Source: JAFGGT01 sp036733165
Lineage (GTDB): Archaea; Methanobacteriota_B; Thermococci; Methanofastidiosales; NM3
Length of the DNA stretch: 64,000 bases
Assembly: GCA_036733165.1 (NCBI GenBank)
Contig: DAINBB010000005.1
Span: 1 to 64,000, forward strand
Direction of reading: 5' to 3'
In this document: piece after piece, positions 26,443-36,184 of the stretch
Numbering within the stretch: the first letter of the stretch is position 1
Layout of the letters: every line of letters starts with the position of its first letter
Translations under genes and position numbers: made by a program
The notes under the pieces: model-generated
Seen by the model: the letters and a program-made list of their open reading frames with translations, nothing else
Databases searched by the model: none
Told to the model about the DNA's origin: nothing

Positions 26443-27326
26443 TGGAAAGACCCCACTACCGTTTCTGCGCCCTTTGCCATTACCGAGTCCGCCAGGGACC
26501 TGGCCAGATCGCACTCCCTGCCGACGGGCCCGACGATGAGGTCCCTGTAGGACTCGTTGGTCTTGGGGTCGTTGATACACGCCAGTATCCTGATCCTATT
26601 GCCTTCCATCAGGTTTGCATAGGCCCCTGCGGGTATGTGGCAGTTTCCCCCTATGGCCCGCATGAACTCCTGCTCGGCCAGCGTGCAGGAGGTCGCCTCC
26701 AGGTCCCTTATCGGTTCGAGGACCTTCAGGGCGTTCGTATCGTCCTTCCTGCAGGCCACCGCCAGAGCGCCTTGGCATGCTGCCGGAACGAACAGCTCAG
26801 GAGGGAATCTTATGTAATTGTAATCGTTGTGCCCCCACATTGAAAGCCTTCTGAGCCCGGCCTCGGCCATGATCACGCCGTCAAGTTCCTCGACCTTGCC
26901 CATCCGCGTGTCGATGTTCCCCCGTATGGGCTCCACATGCAGGTCCGGCCTGAGATGCATGAGCTCCGTCGCCCTTCTGGGGCTGCCCGTGCCTACGCTG
27001 CCGTTCTCCGGTATCGCGTAGAACGAGGAATGTCTCGTCACCATCACATCGCAGGGAGGGCCTCTTTTAGGCACTACGGCGTGAAAAGGGAAATCAACGC
27101 TCACATCCTTCATGGAATGCACTGCGAAGTCTATCTCGCCGTTGGCCAGCGCGGCGTCTATCTCCTTCGTGAAGAGTCCCTTGGTTGCCCCGCATGTTCC
27201 GAATTGTCCCCTGTACAGGTCGCCGGATGTCTTTATTACCTTCATTTCGACATCCGCTCCAATCATATCAAGGACAAGTTTGGTCTGTGCCAGCGCCAAG
27301 GGGCTGCCGCGCGTGCCGCATATCAT
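26439..27326 (-). CDS. hemC: Porphobilinogen deaminase (hydroxymethylbilane synthase)
   Basis: 295 residues. Joins four porphobilinogens. The start is CGTRGSPLALAQT, the catalytic Asp is in FAVHSMKDV, the Arg-rich substrate site is VGTGSPRRATEL and PIRGNIDTR, and the dipyrromethane cofactor Cys is in AIGGNCHIPAGAYA. All key residues are present. Both ends overlap neighbours by four bases (hemL upstream, cobA-hemD downstream), so translation is coupled. Confidence 0.96.
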   Translation of the reverse strand: MICGTRGSPLALAQTKLVLDMIGADVEMKVIKTSGDLYRGQFGTCGATKGLFTKEIDAALANGEIDFAVHSMKDVSVDFPFHAVVPKRGPPCDVMVTRHSSFYAIPENGSVGTGSPRRATELMHLRPDLHVEPIRGNIDTRMGKVEELDGVIMAEAGLRRLSMWGHNDYNYIRFPPELFVPAACQGALAVACRKDDTNALKVLEPIRDLEATSCTLAEQEFMRAIGGNCHIPAGAYANLMEGNRIRILACINDPKTNESYRDLIVGPVGRECDLARSLADSVMAKGAETVVGSFQ

Positions 27327-28564
27327 TTCAGAGCATCCCCTATTGCCTCCAATGTGGAGTCCACGATCCCATCGTCATGGCACGCCGATAGGAAGTTGGT
27401 CTCGAAGTGGGACGGCGGAAGGAAGTACCCGGAATCCAGCATCTTCCTCCAGAACTGCATGAAACGCCCCTTGTCCGCCCTTCTGGCATCATCTGCGTTC
27501 CTGACGTCCTCGCATCCAAAGTATATCTGGAACATGGCAGGGGCGCTTTTCACGCACGAGTCGCTGGGCAGCATATCCCTTACTCCCCTTACAAGCTGCT
27601 CGGCGCGCGAATGTATCTTGTCCAGCACCGCGCCTGAATTTAGGGTCTCGAGAGCGGCGAGGCCCGCGGCCATCGAGAGCGGATTTCCGCTGAAGGTCCC
27701 TGCATTGTAGACATTGCCCACCGGTGTGAAGTTCTCCATTATCTCCCTTGAGGAACCTATGACACCTATGGGCAGCCCACCGCCCGCTATCTTTCCATAT
27801 GTGACTATGTCGGCATCAACGCCATAATATTCCTGGGCGCCGCCCACCGAGAGCCTGAAGCCCGTTATGGTCTCATCGATTATGAACAGCGTGCCTGTCT
27901 CGTCGCATATCTTCCTGGCATCATTCAGATAACCATCGTTCGGGACCACGCATCCGACGTTGCCCATCACCGGCTCCACGATGAAGGCCGCGACATCCTC
28001 TCTCTTCAGTGCATCCTCAAGGGATTCGGCGTCGTTGAATCCTACCATCCTTGTGCCCCGCACCTGATTTTCGGTGACCCCTCGGGACGAGGCGACGACG
28101 CATTGGTCCTCCCTTTTCGTGAGCACGCCGTCGTGGGAACCATGATATCCCCCGTTGAGCATGGCTATTGTGGACCTGCCGGTGACGGCCCTGGCAAGGC
28201 GGAGGGCCGCCATTGTCGCCTCCGTGCCACTGTTCACGGTCCTTATCATTTCAACGTTCGGTGCCAGTTCGCAGAACTTTTCGGCATACCTGACCTCCAG
28301 GGGGGTTGGCGTTCCGTACACCGCCCCCTTCTCTGCCTGGTCCCTTATGGCCTTTACAATGGCGGGCTCGCTGTGACCTAGAATTATCGGCCCATAGGCG
28401 AGGCAGTAATCACAATACCTGTTTCCCTCAACATCCCATAGGTAGGCACCCTTGGCATGGTCTGTGAAGAAAGGATAGGGCGATATGGTGGCCCTGATGG
28501 GGGAGTTCACACCTCCAACGAGCCTCTTTACCGCATCGTTGTACAACTTTTCATTTTTCATCAT
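27323..28564 (-). CDS. hemL: Glutamate-1-semialdehyde 2,1-aminomutase
   Basis: 413 residues. Converts glutamate-1-semialdehyde to 5-aminolevulinate. GGVNSPIRA near the N terminus, NSGTEATMAALRLAR, FIIDETITGFR and the PLP lysine in TYGKIAGGGLPIG mark the family and separate it from other class-III aminotransferases. It overlaps hemC and hemB by four bases each. Confidence 0.96.
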   Translation of the reverse strand: MMKNEKLYNDAVKRLVGGVNSPIRATISPYPFFTDHAKGAYLWDVEGNRYCDYCLAYGPIILGHSEPAIVKAIRDQAEKGAVYGTPTPLEVRYAEKFCELAPNVEMIRTVNSGTEATMAALRLARAVTGRSTIAMLNGGYHGSHDGVLTKREDQCVVASSRGVTENQVRGTRMVGFNDAESLEDALKREDVAAFIVEPVMGNVGCVVPNDGYLNDARKICDETGTLFIIDETITGFRLSVGGAQEYYGVDADIVTYGKIAGGGLPIGVIGSSREIMENFTPVGNVYNAGTFSGNPLSMAAGLAALETLNSGAVLDKIHSRAEQLVRGVRDMLPSDSCVKSAPAMFQIYFGCEDVRNADDARRADKGRFMQFWRKMLDSGYFLPPSHFETNFLSACHDDGIVDSTLEAIGDALK

Positions 28565-29523
28565 AGCTCACCTATTATGTCGGGCGCGAAGTAGGTGGCG
28601 ATCAGGTCGGCCCCTGCGCGCTTGATGCCGAAGAGCGTCTCAAGCACGATGTCCCTCTCATCGAAACATCCCTGTGAAGCGGCCGCTTTTATCATCGAGT
28701 ATTCGCCGGAGACATTGTATGCCATGACCGGCACCTTCACGGCGTCCCTTACGCGCCTTATGACGTCGAGGTAACATAGAGCGGGCTTGACCATCACTAT
28801 GTCGGCCCCCTCCTCAATGTCCGCAAGCACTTCCTTGAGGGCCTCGTCCGAGTTCCTGTTGTCCATCTGGTACGACCTCCTGTCCCCAGACCGCGGAGCG
28901 GAGTTGCAGGCGTCCCTGAAAGGGCCGTAGAATGCGGACGCGTACTTGGCGGAATAGCTAATGATCGGTATGTGCTCGCATCCTTCGCCATCAAGGGCAT
29001 CCCTTATGGCCTTCACCCTGCCGTCCATCATGTCGGACGGGGCGACGACATCAGCCCCCGCCCTTACATGGCTAAGCGCGATCCTTGAGAGCAGGGGCAG
29101 CGACCTGTCGTTGTCCACCATCCCTCCACCTGACACGATCCCGCAGTGCCCAGTGTCTATGTACTGGCAGAGACAGACGTCGGTGATCAGTAGGAGGTCG
29201 TCCGTGGCGTCCCTCATCCTTGCGAGCGCCCTCTGCACAACGCCGTCGCTAGCGTAGGCGTCATGGGCGTCCGGGGAGCGGGACCTTGGTATCCCGAACA
29301 TCAGCACGCTGCGTATCCCCTTCTCGACCAGCCCTTCCGCAAGGGCCCCTAAATCATCTATCCCGTACCTGTACTGCCCGGGCATGGAAGCTATCGGTTC
29401 GGTATCGCCGTCCTTCACGAATATCGGGTATATCAGGTCGTCACCTGAGAGCGAGGTCTCGGCCACGAGGTCCCTCAATATCGGATTGTATCTTAGTCTT
29501 CTTGGTCTGTCACGTGGAAACAT
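28561..29523 (-). CDS. hemB: Porphobilinogen synthase (5-aminolevulinate dehydratase)
   Basis: 320 residues. Condenses two 5-aminolevulinates. The metal site is of the cysteine-rich zinc type (DVCLCQYIDTGHCG). The two active-site lysines lie in ISYSAKYASAFYGPFRDA and VMVKPALCYLD. ATG follows the hemA stop TAG directly, and the end overlaps hemL by four bases. Confidence 0.96.
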   Translation of the reverse strand: MFPRDRPRRLRYNPILRDLVAETSLSGDDLIYPIFVKDGDTEPIASMPGQYRYGIDDLGALAEGLVEKGIRSVLMFGIPRSRSPDAHDAYASDGVVQRALARMRDATDDLLLITDVCLCQYIDTGHCGIVSGGGMVDNDRSLPLLSRIALSHVRAGADVVAPSDMMDGRVKAIRDALDGEGCEHIPIISYSAKYASAFYGPFRDACNSAPRSGDRRSYQMDNRNSDEALKEVLADIEEGADIVMVKPALCYLDVIRRVRDAVKVPVMAYNVSGEYSMIKAAASQGCFDERDIVLETLFGIKRAGADLIATYFAPDIIGEL

Positions 29524-30765
29524 CTATTCACACCCCTCATCTTCATCCTTGGCGTTCCTGATGATCAGGTCGCGCACGGCATACGCCTTTTCCATGGGAA
29601 CGTCCAGGTCCTGCACATTGAGGAACAGATTGTGAAGCGTCCTTTTCACCACGGCCTTGGAGAACGCCTCGACGGCACCCTTGTCGCTGCAAGAACCTGA
29701 GAGCAGCTTTTCCAGTTCCGCCTCCCTTATGGCCTCCGCGTGCAATGATATGTCCCTTACAACGTTTTTCCTCTCCAGGAGCTGTGCCTGCCTCATGAGC
29801 GAGCTGTACTCTTCCCTTATTATCCGTCTTGCCGCCGGAATGTGCATCCTTCGCTCTGCCTCCATTGCCCTTGACATCTCCCTTACCTTGTCCAGCCCGA
29901 CGTAGGTTGTCCCTTCGATCCCTCTGGCCTCCGCATCCACATCAGGAGGCATTGCTACATCGATTATCGTGATATCATCCATCCTTTGTTCCCGCGCCTT
30001 CGTGATGTCCTCTCTGAACAGGAGCGCATGTGGTGCGGACGATGCGCAGAATATCAGGTCGACGATGGGCAGGTGGTCCCTGAAAAGCTCGTATGCTATG
30101 GCATTTGCCCCGGTCTCGCCCGCCAGTTCCTTGGCCCTCTCGAATCTCCTGTTCGTGACGAACACCGTGCTCCCCCCCTTCATGCTGAGGATCTTTGCCA
30201 CCATCGCCGAGATCTTGCCGGCGCCAAGTATCAATATGTTCTTTCCATCAAGTGGGCCCATCATCTCCTCTGCGATGCCGACGGCCACAGAGGCGATCGA
30301 GACGTTCCCTTGGCAGAGATCGGTTTCCGACCTGACTCTCTTTCCGGCCCTGATGGCCTTCTCGAAAAGTGGGATGAGGGTCTCGCCTGCGGTACCGAGC
30401 CCCTTCGAATGCTCCAGCGCACCCTTTACCTGCCCGAGTATCTGGTGCTCGCCGATTATCATCGAGTCGAGGGTGGTGGCCACCTCAAAGAGATGGAATA
30501 CGGCCCCGTTGCCCTTCCTAAGCTTCATGATCTCGACGTCCTTGCCGAACGTCCTTTCCATTCCTGCCCTGAAGCTTTCCCATTCCTCCCTCGTCTCAAC
30601 ATATATCTCATACCTGTTGCAGGTCTTGATCACGACCACCTCGTCGGCCAGTCCCTCGCCGATCAGTCCGAGCATCATGCCGTCTTCCTCCTGATGTGTC
30701 TTGGAGAAGAAGGAAAGCGAGGTCAGTGAACAGTTCGAGTGGGCCACGCTGGCGCTGATTATCAT
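29524..30765 (-). CDS. hemA: Glutamyl-tRNA reductase
   Basis: 413 residues. First committed step: reduces Glu-tRNA to glutamate-1-semialdehyde with NADPH. The catalytic Cys is in VVIKTCNRYEIYVE (about 44-57), the block GEHQILGQVK is diagnostic, ILILGAGKISAMVAKIL is the NADPH fold, and the C-terminal dimerisation helices run from about 310. gltX is not in the window. The start overlaps the precorrin-2 dehydrogenase gene by four bases. Confidence 0.96.
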   Translation of the reverse strand: MIISASVAHSNCSLTSLSFFSKTHQEEDGMMLGLIGEGLADEVVVIKTCNRYEIYVETREEWESFRAGMERTFGKDVEIMKLRKGNGAVFHLFEVATTLDSMIIGEHQILGQVKGALEHSKGLGTAGETLIPLFEKAIRAGKRVRSETDLCQGNVSIASVAVGIAEEMMGPLDGKNILILGAGKISAMVAKILSMKGGSTVFVTNRRFERAKELAGETGANAIAYELFRDHLPIVDLIFCASSAPHALLFREDITKAREQRMDDITIIDVAMPPDVDAEARGIEGTTYVGLDKVREMSRAMEAERRMHIPAARRIIREEYSSLMRQAQLLERKNVVRDISLHAEAIREAELEKLLSGSCSDKGAVEAFSKAVVKRTLHNLFLNVQDLDVPMEKAYAVRDLIIRNAKDEDEGCE

Positions 30766-31394
30766 GTCGCATCCTTCCTTAAGAGCTCCATCACCTTGTC
30801 GTAGCGCCCCTCATGGATGTTGGCCATTATCTCCTTGTCATCAAGCATCCTTGCCACGAGCCCCCTGTCGAGCAGGCCTTCATCGTAGAGTGAATGCGCG
30901 ATCCGTGAGAATGTGGAAATGCCGGGAAGCCCCCTCTCAATGTAACGCTTCAGCGCATAGGCGCACTGGGGGCATGTGGCAAGGGATGAAACTGCAATTA
31001 TGTCCTTTCCAACGTCGATTATCGCTGGAAATGCGATGTCGCCGGATCCCCTGCTCGTGGCGACGTTGACAGGTATGGACCTGTCTATGCAATAGGACGC
31101 TATCCTCTCGTTGAGCGCGGCGTCGTCAAGTGCGCACACCACCAAAGAGGTCTCATCATCTATGAATCCCAAGAAGGAGTCGTTGTCGATGTCCGCCTTG
31201 ATGAACTCAATGTCACCTTCACACACAATATCCTCCCGGTCTATGAGCCTGACATGCACCCCGAGCCCTGACAGGGAACTTGCCTTTCTCATGCCGACCT
31301 CCCCACCTCCGAAGACCAGGGCATGCCCCCTGATATACATTATCACAGGGTACCTTGACACGCCATCCCCTTGCTGGACCAATCCATCGTTCAT
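30762..31394 (-). CDS. sirC: Precorrin-2 dehydrogenase (siroheme synthase N-terminal type)
   Basis: 210 residues. Oxidises precorrin-2 to sirohydrochlorin with NAD+. It has an NAD-binding fold ALVFGGGEVGMRKASSL (about 25-41), the block PVNVATSRGSGDIAFPAII typical of Met8/CysG-N enzymes, and a helical tail. It lacks the methyltransferase half of CysG, which is supplied by the cobA-hemD fusion. A GGTGA ribosome site lies before ATG 31394, and an 80-bp spacer to cfbC suggests that it heads the hem operon. Confidence 0.88.
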   Translation of the reverse strand: MNDGLVQQGDGVSRYPVIMYIRGHALVFGGGEVGMRKASSLSGLGVHVRLIDREDIVCEGDIEFIKADIDNDSFLGFIDDETSLVVCALDDAALNERIASYCIDRSIPVNVATSRGSGDIAFPAIIDVGKDIIAVSSLATCPQCAYALKRYIERGLPGISTFSRIAHSLYDEGLLDRGLVARMLDDKEIMANIHEGRYDKVMELLRKDAT

Positions 31395-31474
31395 CTCACC
31401 GCCGTCCCGTACATGAAAATAAGTCCCATGATAAACTGGAAGTAGGATATTATTGTCTTTGTTTCAATATAATA

Positions 31475-32302
31475 TTATTTGAGGGAACGCTGCCGATGCC
31501 GCTTCAGAACGCAGCTTTCCAGCTTCTCTTCACCCAAGGGCCTGGCGTAATGCCTCTCAATGCCGTTTTCTATCATTTCAGCAAGCCCCTTGAAGGTCTT
31601 TGACAGGGGGTCGTCGGGATATGCCTCGATAAATGGGACCACCATCTCCTCCGCCCTCTGTATCCCCTTGTGTCTCGGGATCCGCGCGACTATCGGAAGG
31701 CCCACCTCAAGGGCGAACTCCTCGACCATCTCCTCATCGCCCTGCCCCCCTCTCGAGTTGAGGACTATCCCCCCTATGCGTGGGACATCTGTCTCATAGT
31801 TCGCGATGCCCCTGATGATATTGTTCGCGGCATACAGGGACATGAACTCGCCGGACGTGACTATGAATATGGTGTCTGCATACTCCTTTCTCAGGGGCAC
31901 GGCGAATCCTCCGCAGACCACATCCCCCAACACGTCATAGATGATATAGTCTATATCGGGCGAGCTGCGGATGCCTTCCCTTCCAAGCAGTTCCAGCGTT
32001 GAGAGTATTCCTCTTCCGGCGCATCCGACGCCAGGTTCGGGCCCGCCCGCCTCGATGCACAATGCGCCCTTGTATCCCTCCAGGATGCAGTCCCTGACGT
32101 TCTCGAGCTTTTCCTTCCTTATCTGGTCAAGAACTGTAAACGGGTGGGTCCTGCCAAGAAGCAATCTTGTGGAGTCGTGCTTTGGGTCGCATCCTATCTG
32201 CACCACCTTCCTGCCCATGTCGGCCAGGCTTGCGGTCAGATTCGCTGAGATGGTGGACTTTCCGATCCCCCCTTTGCCATATACCGCTATCTGTCTTGTC
32301 AT
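31475..32302 (-). CDS. cfbC: Ni-sirohydrochlorin a,c-diamide reductive cyclase, reductase subunit
   Basis: 275 residues, NifH-like. It passes electrons with ATP hydrolysis to CfbD during ring reduction in F430 synthesis. It has the P-loop YGKGGIGKSTISANL (about 8-22), the switch region GCDPKHDSTRLLLG, and the 4Fe-4S cysteines in GVGCAGRG and DVVCGGFAVP. The neighbourhood of cfbA, B, D and E distinguishes it from nitrogenase or chlorophyll NifH relatives. It is the last gene of the cfb run. Confidence 0.93.
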   Translation of the reverse strand: MTRQIAVYGKGGIGKSTISANLTASLADMGRKVVQIGCDPKHDSTRLLLGRTHPFTVLDQIRKEKLENVRDCILEGYKGALCIEAGGPEPGVGCAGRGILSTLELLGREGIRSSPDIDYIIYDVLGDVVCGGFAVPLRKEYADTIFIVTSGEFMSLYAANNIIRGIANYETDVPRIGGIVLNSRGGQGDEEMVEEFALEVGLPIVARIPRHKGIQRAEEMVVPFIEAYPDDPLSKTFKGLAEMIENGIERHYARPLGEEKLESCVLKRHRQRSLK

Positions 32303-32310
32303 GTCATCGC

Positions 32311-33687
32311 CTATTTCCTGAGATATTCCTTGGCCGAGTCGCAGATGGCCATTGCCACCTTGCCCTGTGATGCCATATGAATGTGTGAGTATTGTGCGAG
32401 AACGTTCGATTCCATGATGCCGTCGTGCTTCCCGTCGATGCCTCTCCCCCTCTTGACATCAAAGGCGTATCTTATGTCATCCGATAAGCTTTCCACAGAG
32501 GAGTAGTGGAACTCGTGCCCTCTGATGACATCTCCCTGGCGGGCCACTATGTTGCTTCTTATTGCCTCGATCTCCGAGTAGGATATGGATTGGCTTGTCC
32601 TGTGCATCCTGCTGTCTATGTCCAGGACCCCCGCCATCTTCCACCTGCGTCCGTCCAGGTCTGTCAGTTCCCTGCCAAGATACATCATTCCGCCGCATTC
32701 CGCATAGACAGGCATCCCGTCATCGATAAGCGTCTTCATGTGCCTAATAAAATCCTTGTTGCCGCCCAACCGTTCGGAATGGCACTCGGGATAACCGCCC
32801 AGGAGCAGGAGCGCGGAGGTGTCGTCTGGCAATCGCCTGTCGGAGAGGGGCGATATGTACTCTATCCTTGCCCCAAGGGCCCTCAATGCTCTCAGATTCT
32901 CGTGATATATGAACGTGAAGGCCTTGTCGTGGGCGACCGATATCATGAATCCTTCCTTTTCGAAGGCGTTTTCCTCCACCTCAACGTCCAGGTCGGGCGC
33001 GTTGCACGCCAACTCGAACAGTGCATCCACATCCACCGCCCCCTCAACGGTGTCTGCTGCGGCATCTATCGCCTTTTCGCTGTCCTCGTTCTCCGCTACG
33101 GTGATCAGGCCCAGGTGCCTCATGGTCACAGAAAGCTCTCTGTCCCTCCTGATGGATCCGTATATCCTTTTCCCTGTCCTCTGCCATATGGCAGACGTTG
33201 CCTTGATATGATGCCTTGGCCCTTTGACCATGTTTATTATGAATCCCGATACATCGACGTCCCTGTCATATTCCATGAATCCCAGGGCCGATGCCGCAGC
33301 CCCCCTTGCGAGGCTTTGGATGTTCATCACCAATACCACCGGTGCCGAGAGGACCTTTGCGAGATGTGCCGTGCTTCCCTCGTCCCCCAAGGGGGACGCT
33401 CCGTCATAGAGGCTCCTTACCCCTTCTATGAGCACTATGTCGGAATCAAGGGCGGCCTCGCCCACCGACCTCATGATGTGCTCCGGCGCCATCATCCACG
33501 TGTCCAGATTCCCCGATGGTCTCCCTGAGGCGCGCGAGAGGTACTCGGCATCTATATAATCGGGCCCGGACTTGAAGCATTTGACCTTGAACCCCCTTCG
33601 CTGGAGCGCCCTGGCGAGACCCATCGTCACGAAGGTCTTCCCGGAGTTGCTCGAGGTCCCCGAGATCACAAGCCTTGGGCACCTCAC
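32311..33687 (-). CDS. cfbB: Ni-sirohydrochlorin a,c-diamide synthase
   Basis: 458 residues, CbiA-like. It amidates the a and c acetate side chains of Ni-sirohydrochlorin. An N-terminal ATP domain (VISGTSSNSGKTFVTMGLA) is followed by a C-terminal glutamine amidotransferase with the nucleophile Cys in YAECGGMMYLG and the His in GHEFHYS. It could in principle act in cobalamin synthesis, but its place between cfbD and cfbC argues for F430. It starts within the cfbD stop. Confidence 0.92.
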   Translation of the reverse strand: MRCPRLVISGTSSNSGKTFVTMGLARALQRRGFKVKCFKSGPDYIDAEYLSRASGRPSGNLDTWMMAPEHIMRSVGEAALDSDIVLIEGVRSLYDGASPLGDEGSTAHLAKVLSAPVVLVMNIQSLARGAAASALGFMEYDRDVDVSGFIINMVKGPRHHIKATSAIWQRTGKRIYGSIRRDRELSVTMRHLGLITVAENEDSEKAIDAAADTVEGAVDVDALFELACNAPDLDVEVEENAFEKEGFMISVAHDKAFTFIYHENLRALRALGARIEYISPLSDRRLPDDTSALLLLGGYPECHSERLGGNKDFIRHMKTLIDDGMPVYAECGGMMYLGRELTDLDGRRWKMAGVLDIDSRMHRTSQSISYSEIEAIRSNIVARQGDVIRGHEFHYSSVESLSDDIRYAFDVKRGRGIDGKHDGIMESNVLAQYSHIHMASQGKVAMAICDSAKEYLRK

Positions 33688-34796
33688 CCCATCACCATTG
33701 ACCTGATCGTGCTGCCGAAACGCGATTCCACGATGTCACTTGCGCCGAGGACGTTGTGATGGGCCATTCCCTCATCCAGCACGATGCCGTATCCCAGTTT
33801 CTTGAGGGCGAAGAGGGCACGGGAACCGGTTGCCACGGCCATAGTGTTCTCCTTTTCCCATAACGGGACGGCATGCGGCAGTCCGCAGACCACTATGGCA
33901 CCCCATTCCGCACCTTCGGACAACACCATTTCCGCTGCGCGTCTTCCCGTCACGGAGTATTCGTCCGGTCCACCGGTGACATGGTCCAATGTGATGCCTA
34001 CCCTTTCGAATGCATTGAGCATTATGGAGGAATAGTGCCTTATCTTCGGAAGCCCTACCGATCCAGAGGCGTTCGCGACATAGAAGAGGCGCGATGCCGA
34101 GCCGAGCGCATCATGGGCCTCCTTTACTGCACAAAGCACGTCTGCGTACAGGAGGGAGGTCTCCTTCTTTGCGTTGAGCACCAGTGCCAACGGGTCACCG
34201 GACTCGAGCCTTCCTATCAAAAACCTTGCGGCCGCCTTATGGTCATCGCCCGCAAAGGTGTCCAGATACGTCTCCCTGGCAGTGCCGTATGTCCTCTCGT
34301 TGACGTTTGCCGCCACCAACATGTCTTTTTGCCTCTTCGCCTCCTCCGGTGTGATGATGCCTTCGGCCGCGGCAGATTCCAACGCCCTTATCGCACCGTC
34401 GACATTGTCCGGATTGTACGGGTCGCAGTTGACCACTATCGTCTTGCACGACAGGCCGGCATGATGGACCGCCTTTTCTATGTCCTCGCCTATTATGGCT
34501 GCGCAGCAGGTGCCGACCACTCCCACCAATCTTGGGTTGAACCGCCTCTCGACCTCCCTCAGCGTGTTTATTAGTTTTGGTTCCCCCCCGAATATGACCG
34601 ATTTCTGGTCCAGGGAGGAAGTCACCACCCTGACATTGTCCCGCTCAAGCAGCCTTGATGCCCTGAAGTTGCACCCCGCGGGGCCGTGGAGCACGATGAC
34701 CTCCACGCCAAGGTCCCTAAGCGTGTACATGGCGGCTGCGATGGGGCTTGGTCTGGGATGCAGTATCCTTTCTGATTCCTCGTTCAGTTTGTACAT
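33684..34796 (-). CDS. cfbD: Ni-sirohydrochlorin a,c-diamide reductive cyclase, catalytic subunit
   Basis: 370 residues, a single NifD/NifK-like subunit. With CfbC it reduces the macrocycle by six electrons and closes the gamma-lactam ring to 15,17(3)-seco-F430. Likely cluster cysteines are in LHGPAGCNFRASRL (about 37-50) and VVGTCCAAIIGEDIE. It overlaps cfbE by 13 bp and cfbB by four. Confidence 0.93.
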   Translation of the reverse strand: MYKLNEESERILHPRPSPIAAAMYTLRDLGVEVIVLHGPAGCNFRASRLLERDNVRVVTSSLDQKSVIFGGEPKLINTLREVERRFNPRLVGVVGTCCAAIIGEDIEKAVHHAGLSCKTIVVNCDPYNPDNVDGAIRALESAAAEGIITPEEAKRQKDMLVAANVNERTYGTARETYLDTFAGDDHKAAARFLIGRLESGDPLALVLNAKKETSLLYADVLCAVKEAHDALGSASRLFYVANASGSVGLPKIRHYSSIMLNAFERVGITLDHVTGGPDEYSVTGRRAAEMVLSEGAEWGAIVVCGLPHAVPLWEKENTMAVATGSRALFALKKLGYGIVLDEGMAHHNVLGASDIVESRFGSTIRSMVMG

Positions 34797-36184
34797 GAGA
34801 TGATCACCCCTTCCTCCTCGGTGATCGAATCAGTGGCCTCGTCCTTTGTTGAGAACATCGGGGCGTTGCAACCTCTTTTGGCCATTTCGGAGCCAAGCTC
34901 CCCGTACAGCGCCACATTCCTCCCATCTAAAATATGGCATTTGAGCATCGATGAAAGACCATCGAAGTCCACCTTTCCGCATGTTGTCTTGGAGAGCCCC
35001 CCTATCAGCAGGGACAGCCGTCTCCTTGTGAGCTCTGCATAGTCCTTGGCCTCGACGATGGCATTGTCGATCGTCTCCTTCGATGTGGCGGTCGATGAGA
35101 TGATAGTGCATCCGCATCTGTTCGATGCGACAAGTCTGTTGTCTGGCGGCACGCTCTTCTCCAACCCTTCTACAATCGATAGTTCATCCATATTCATTGA
35201 CAGTGCTATTGATGCTGCCGCAAGGAAGTTAGAGACGGCGCTCCTCCCAAAATAGGACCTGTTGGGTGAGAACTCCATCGTCGTGTCGATTTGATTGCCC
35301 TTGACCGTACTTAGATTGCTCACGTCGATAGTCAATCTTCCGGTATCCGGATTGAGCGCCTTTTTGTCCGCCACGACATTTCCATCCCCCTCGACAGAGA
35401 ACATATTCGTCTTGGACGGCGCCATCATCTCCATCCTTCTTGTCGGGTCGTCATCGCCGTTGAGGCAGAGGACGGATGTCGGACGGATGTACTGTGCCAT
35501 CTGGGCCTTTGAGAAGAACGAGCTCCTGTTCACGCCCACCCTTAGGTGCAGCGGAACGCCCAGCACCGCGCATACCGATCCTATTCCAAGTCCGCCGAGA
35601 GATATCTCAAAGACATAGTTCTTTGGATTGTACCCAGATTCCCTTGTTATCCTGACAGCCTTCAAGGCGTAGGCGGGGGTGATGCTGCCGTTTCCATCCA
35701 AAATGCGGACATTGTCCCCCTCGACCACCTTCACGCCCTTGCTGGACATGACCATGCTTTCCTCCCCGTCACGGACCAGGATGGATTCAAGATGCGTGAC
35801 CGTCGTGGTCTTTCCGTAGGCGCCTGTGATCTCCACTATCCTGCATTTTCCCAACATATCGGATAGGATGAGCCCGGTGGCCCTTGCATGGGTAAGGAGC
35901 GGTATCCCCTCCTCCCCGCAAAACTGGGTTATGTCCTCTCTGTTCGGGGAGTACTGCATGGTGACGAGGTGCGGGTCTGCGGTCACCAGTGCGTCGTTGA
36001 AGGTCTTGAACACAGGTATCGAACTGGCTGAAAGGCATGCCAGTTCCTCTTTTTTGAGGGTACCATGGACATCGACGGCTGTAACATTGGCTCCGTATCT
36101 TGAGTACGAATCGCATAGCTCCATTCCGCCATGGGTCATGTCGACAACGACAACGTTTTTGCCCCTTATCCTTTCGATGTACAT
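34784..36184 (-). CDS. cfbE: Coenzyme F430 synthetase (Mur-ligase family)
   Basis: 466 residues. It closes the last carbocyclic ring of F430 in an ATP-dependent step. It has the Mur-ligase fold with ATP loop ITGAYGKTTTVTHLES (about 119-134), a central ASSIAL-type helix region, and a C-terminal domain. It overlaps cfbA by 19 bp upstream. Overlaps this long indicate tightly coupled translation. Confidence 0.92.
   Translation of the reverse strand: MYIERIRGKNVVVVDMTHGGMELCDSYSRYGANVTAVDVHGTLKKEELACLSASSIPVFKTFNDALVTADPHLVTMQYSPNREDITQFCGEEGIPLLTHARATGLILSDMLGKCRIVEITGAYGKTTTVTHLESILVRDGEESMVMSSKGVKVVEGDNVRILDGNGSITPAYALKAVRITRESGYNPKNYVFEISLGGLGIGSVCAVLGVPLHLRVGVNRSSFFSKAQMAQYIRPTSVLCLNGDDDPTRRMEMMAPSKTNMFSVEGDGNVVADKKALNPDTGRLTIDVSNLSTVKGNQIDTTMEFSPNRSYFGRSAVSNFLAAASIALSMNMDELSIVEGLEKSVPPDNRLVASNRCGCTIISSTATSKETIDNAIVEAKDYAELTRRRLSLLIGGLSKTTCGKVDFDGLSSMLKCHILDGRNVALYGELGSEMAKRGCNAPMFSTKDEATDSITEEEGVIISCTN

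Noticed and set aside
31475..34796. NifH/NifD-like genes read as nitrogenase or chlorophyll reductase
   Set aside because: Only one NifD-like subunit is present, there are no nifK/E/N/B genes, and the neighbours cfbA, cfbB and cfbE fit F430 synthesis.
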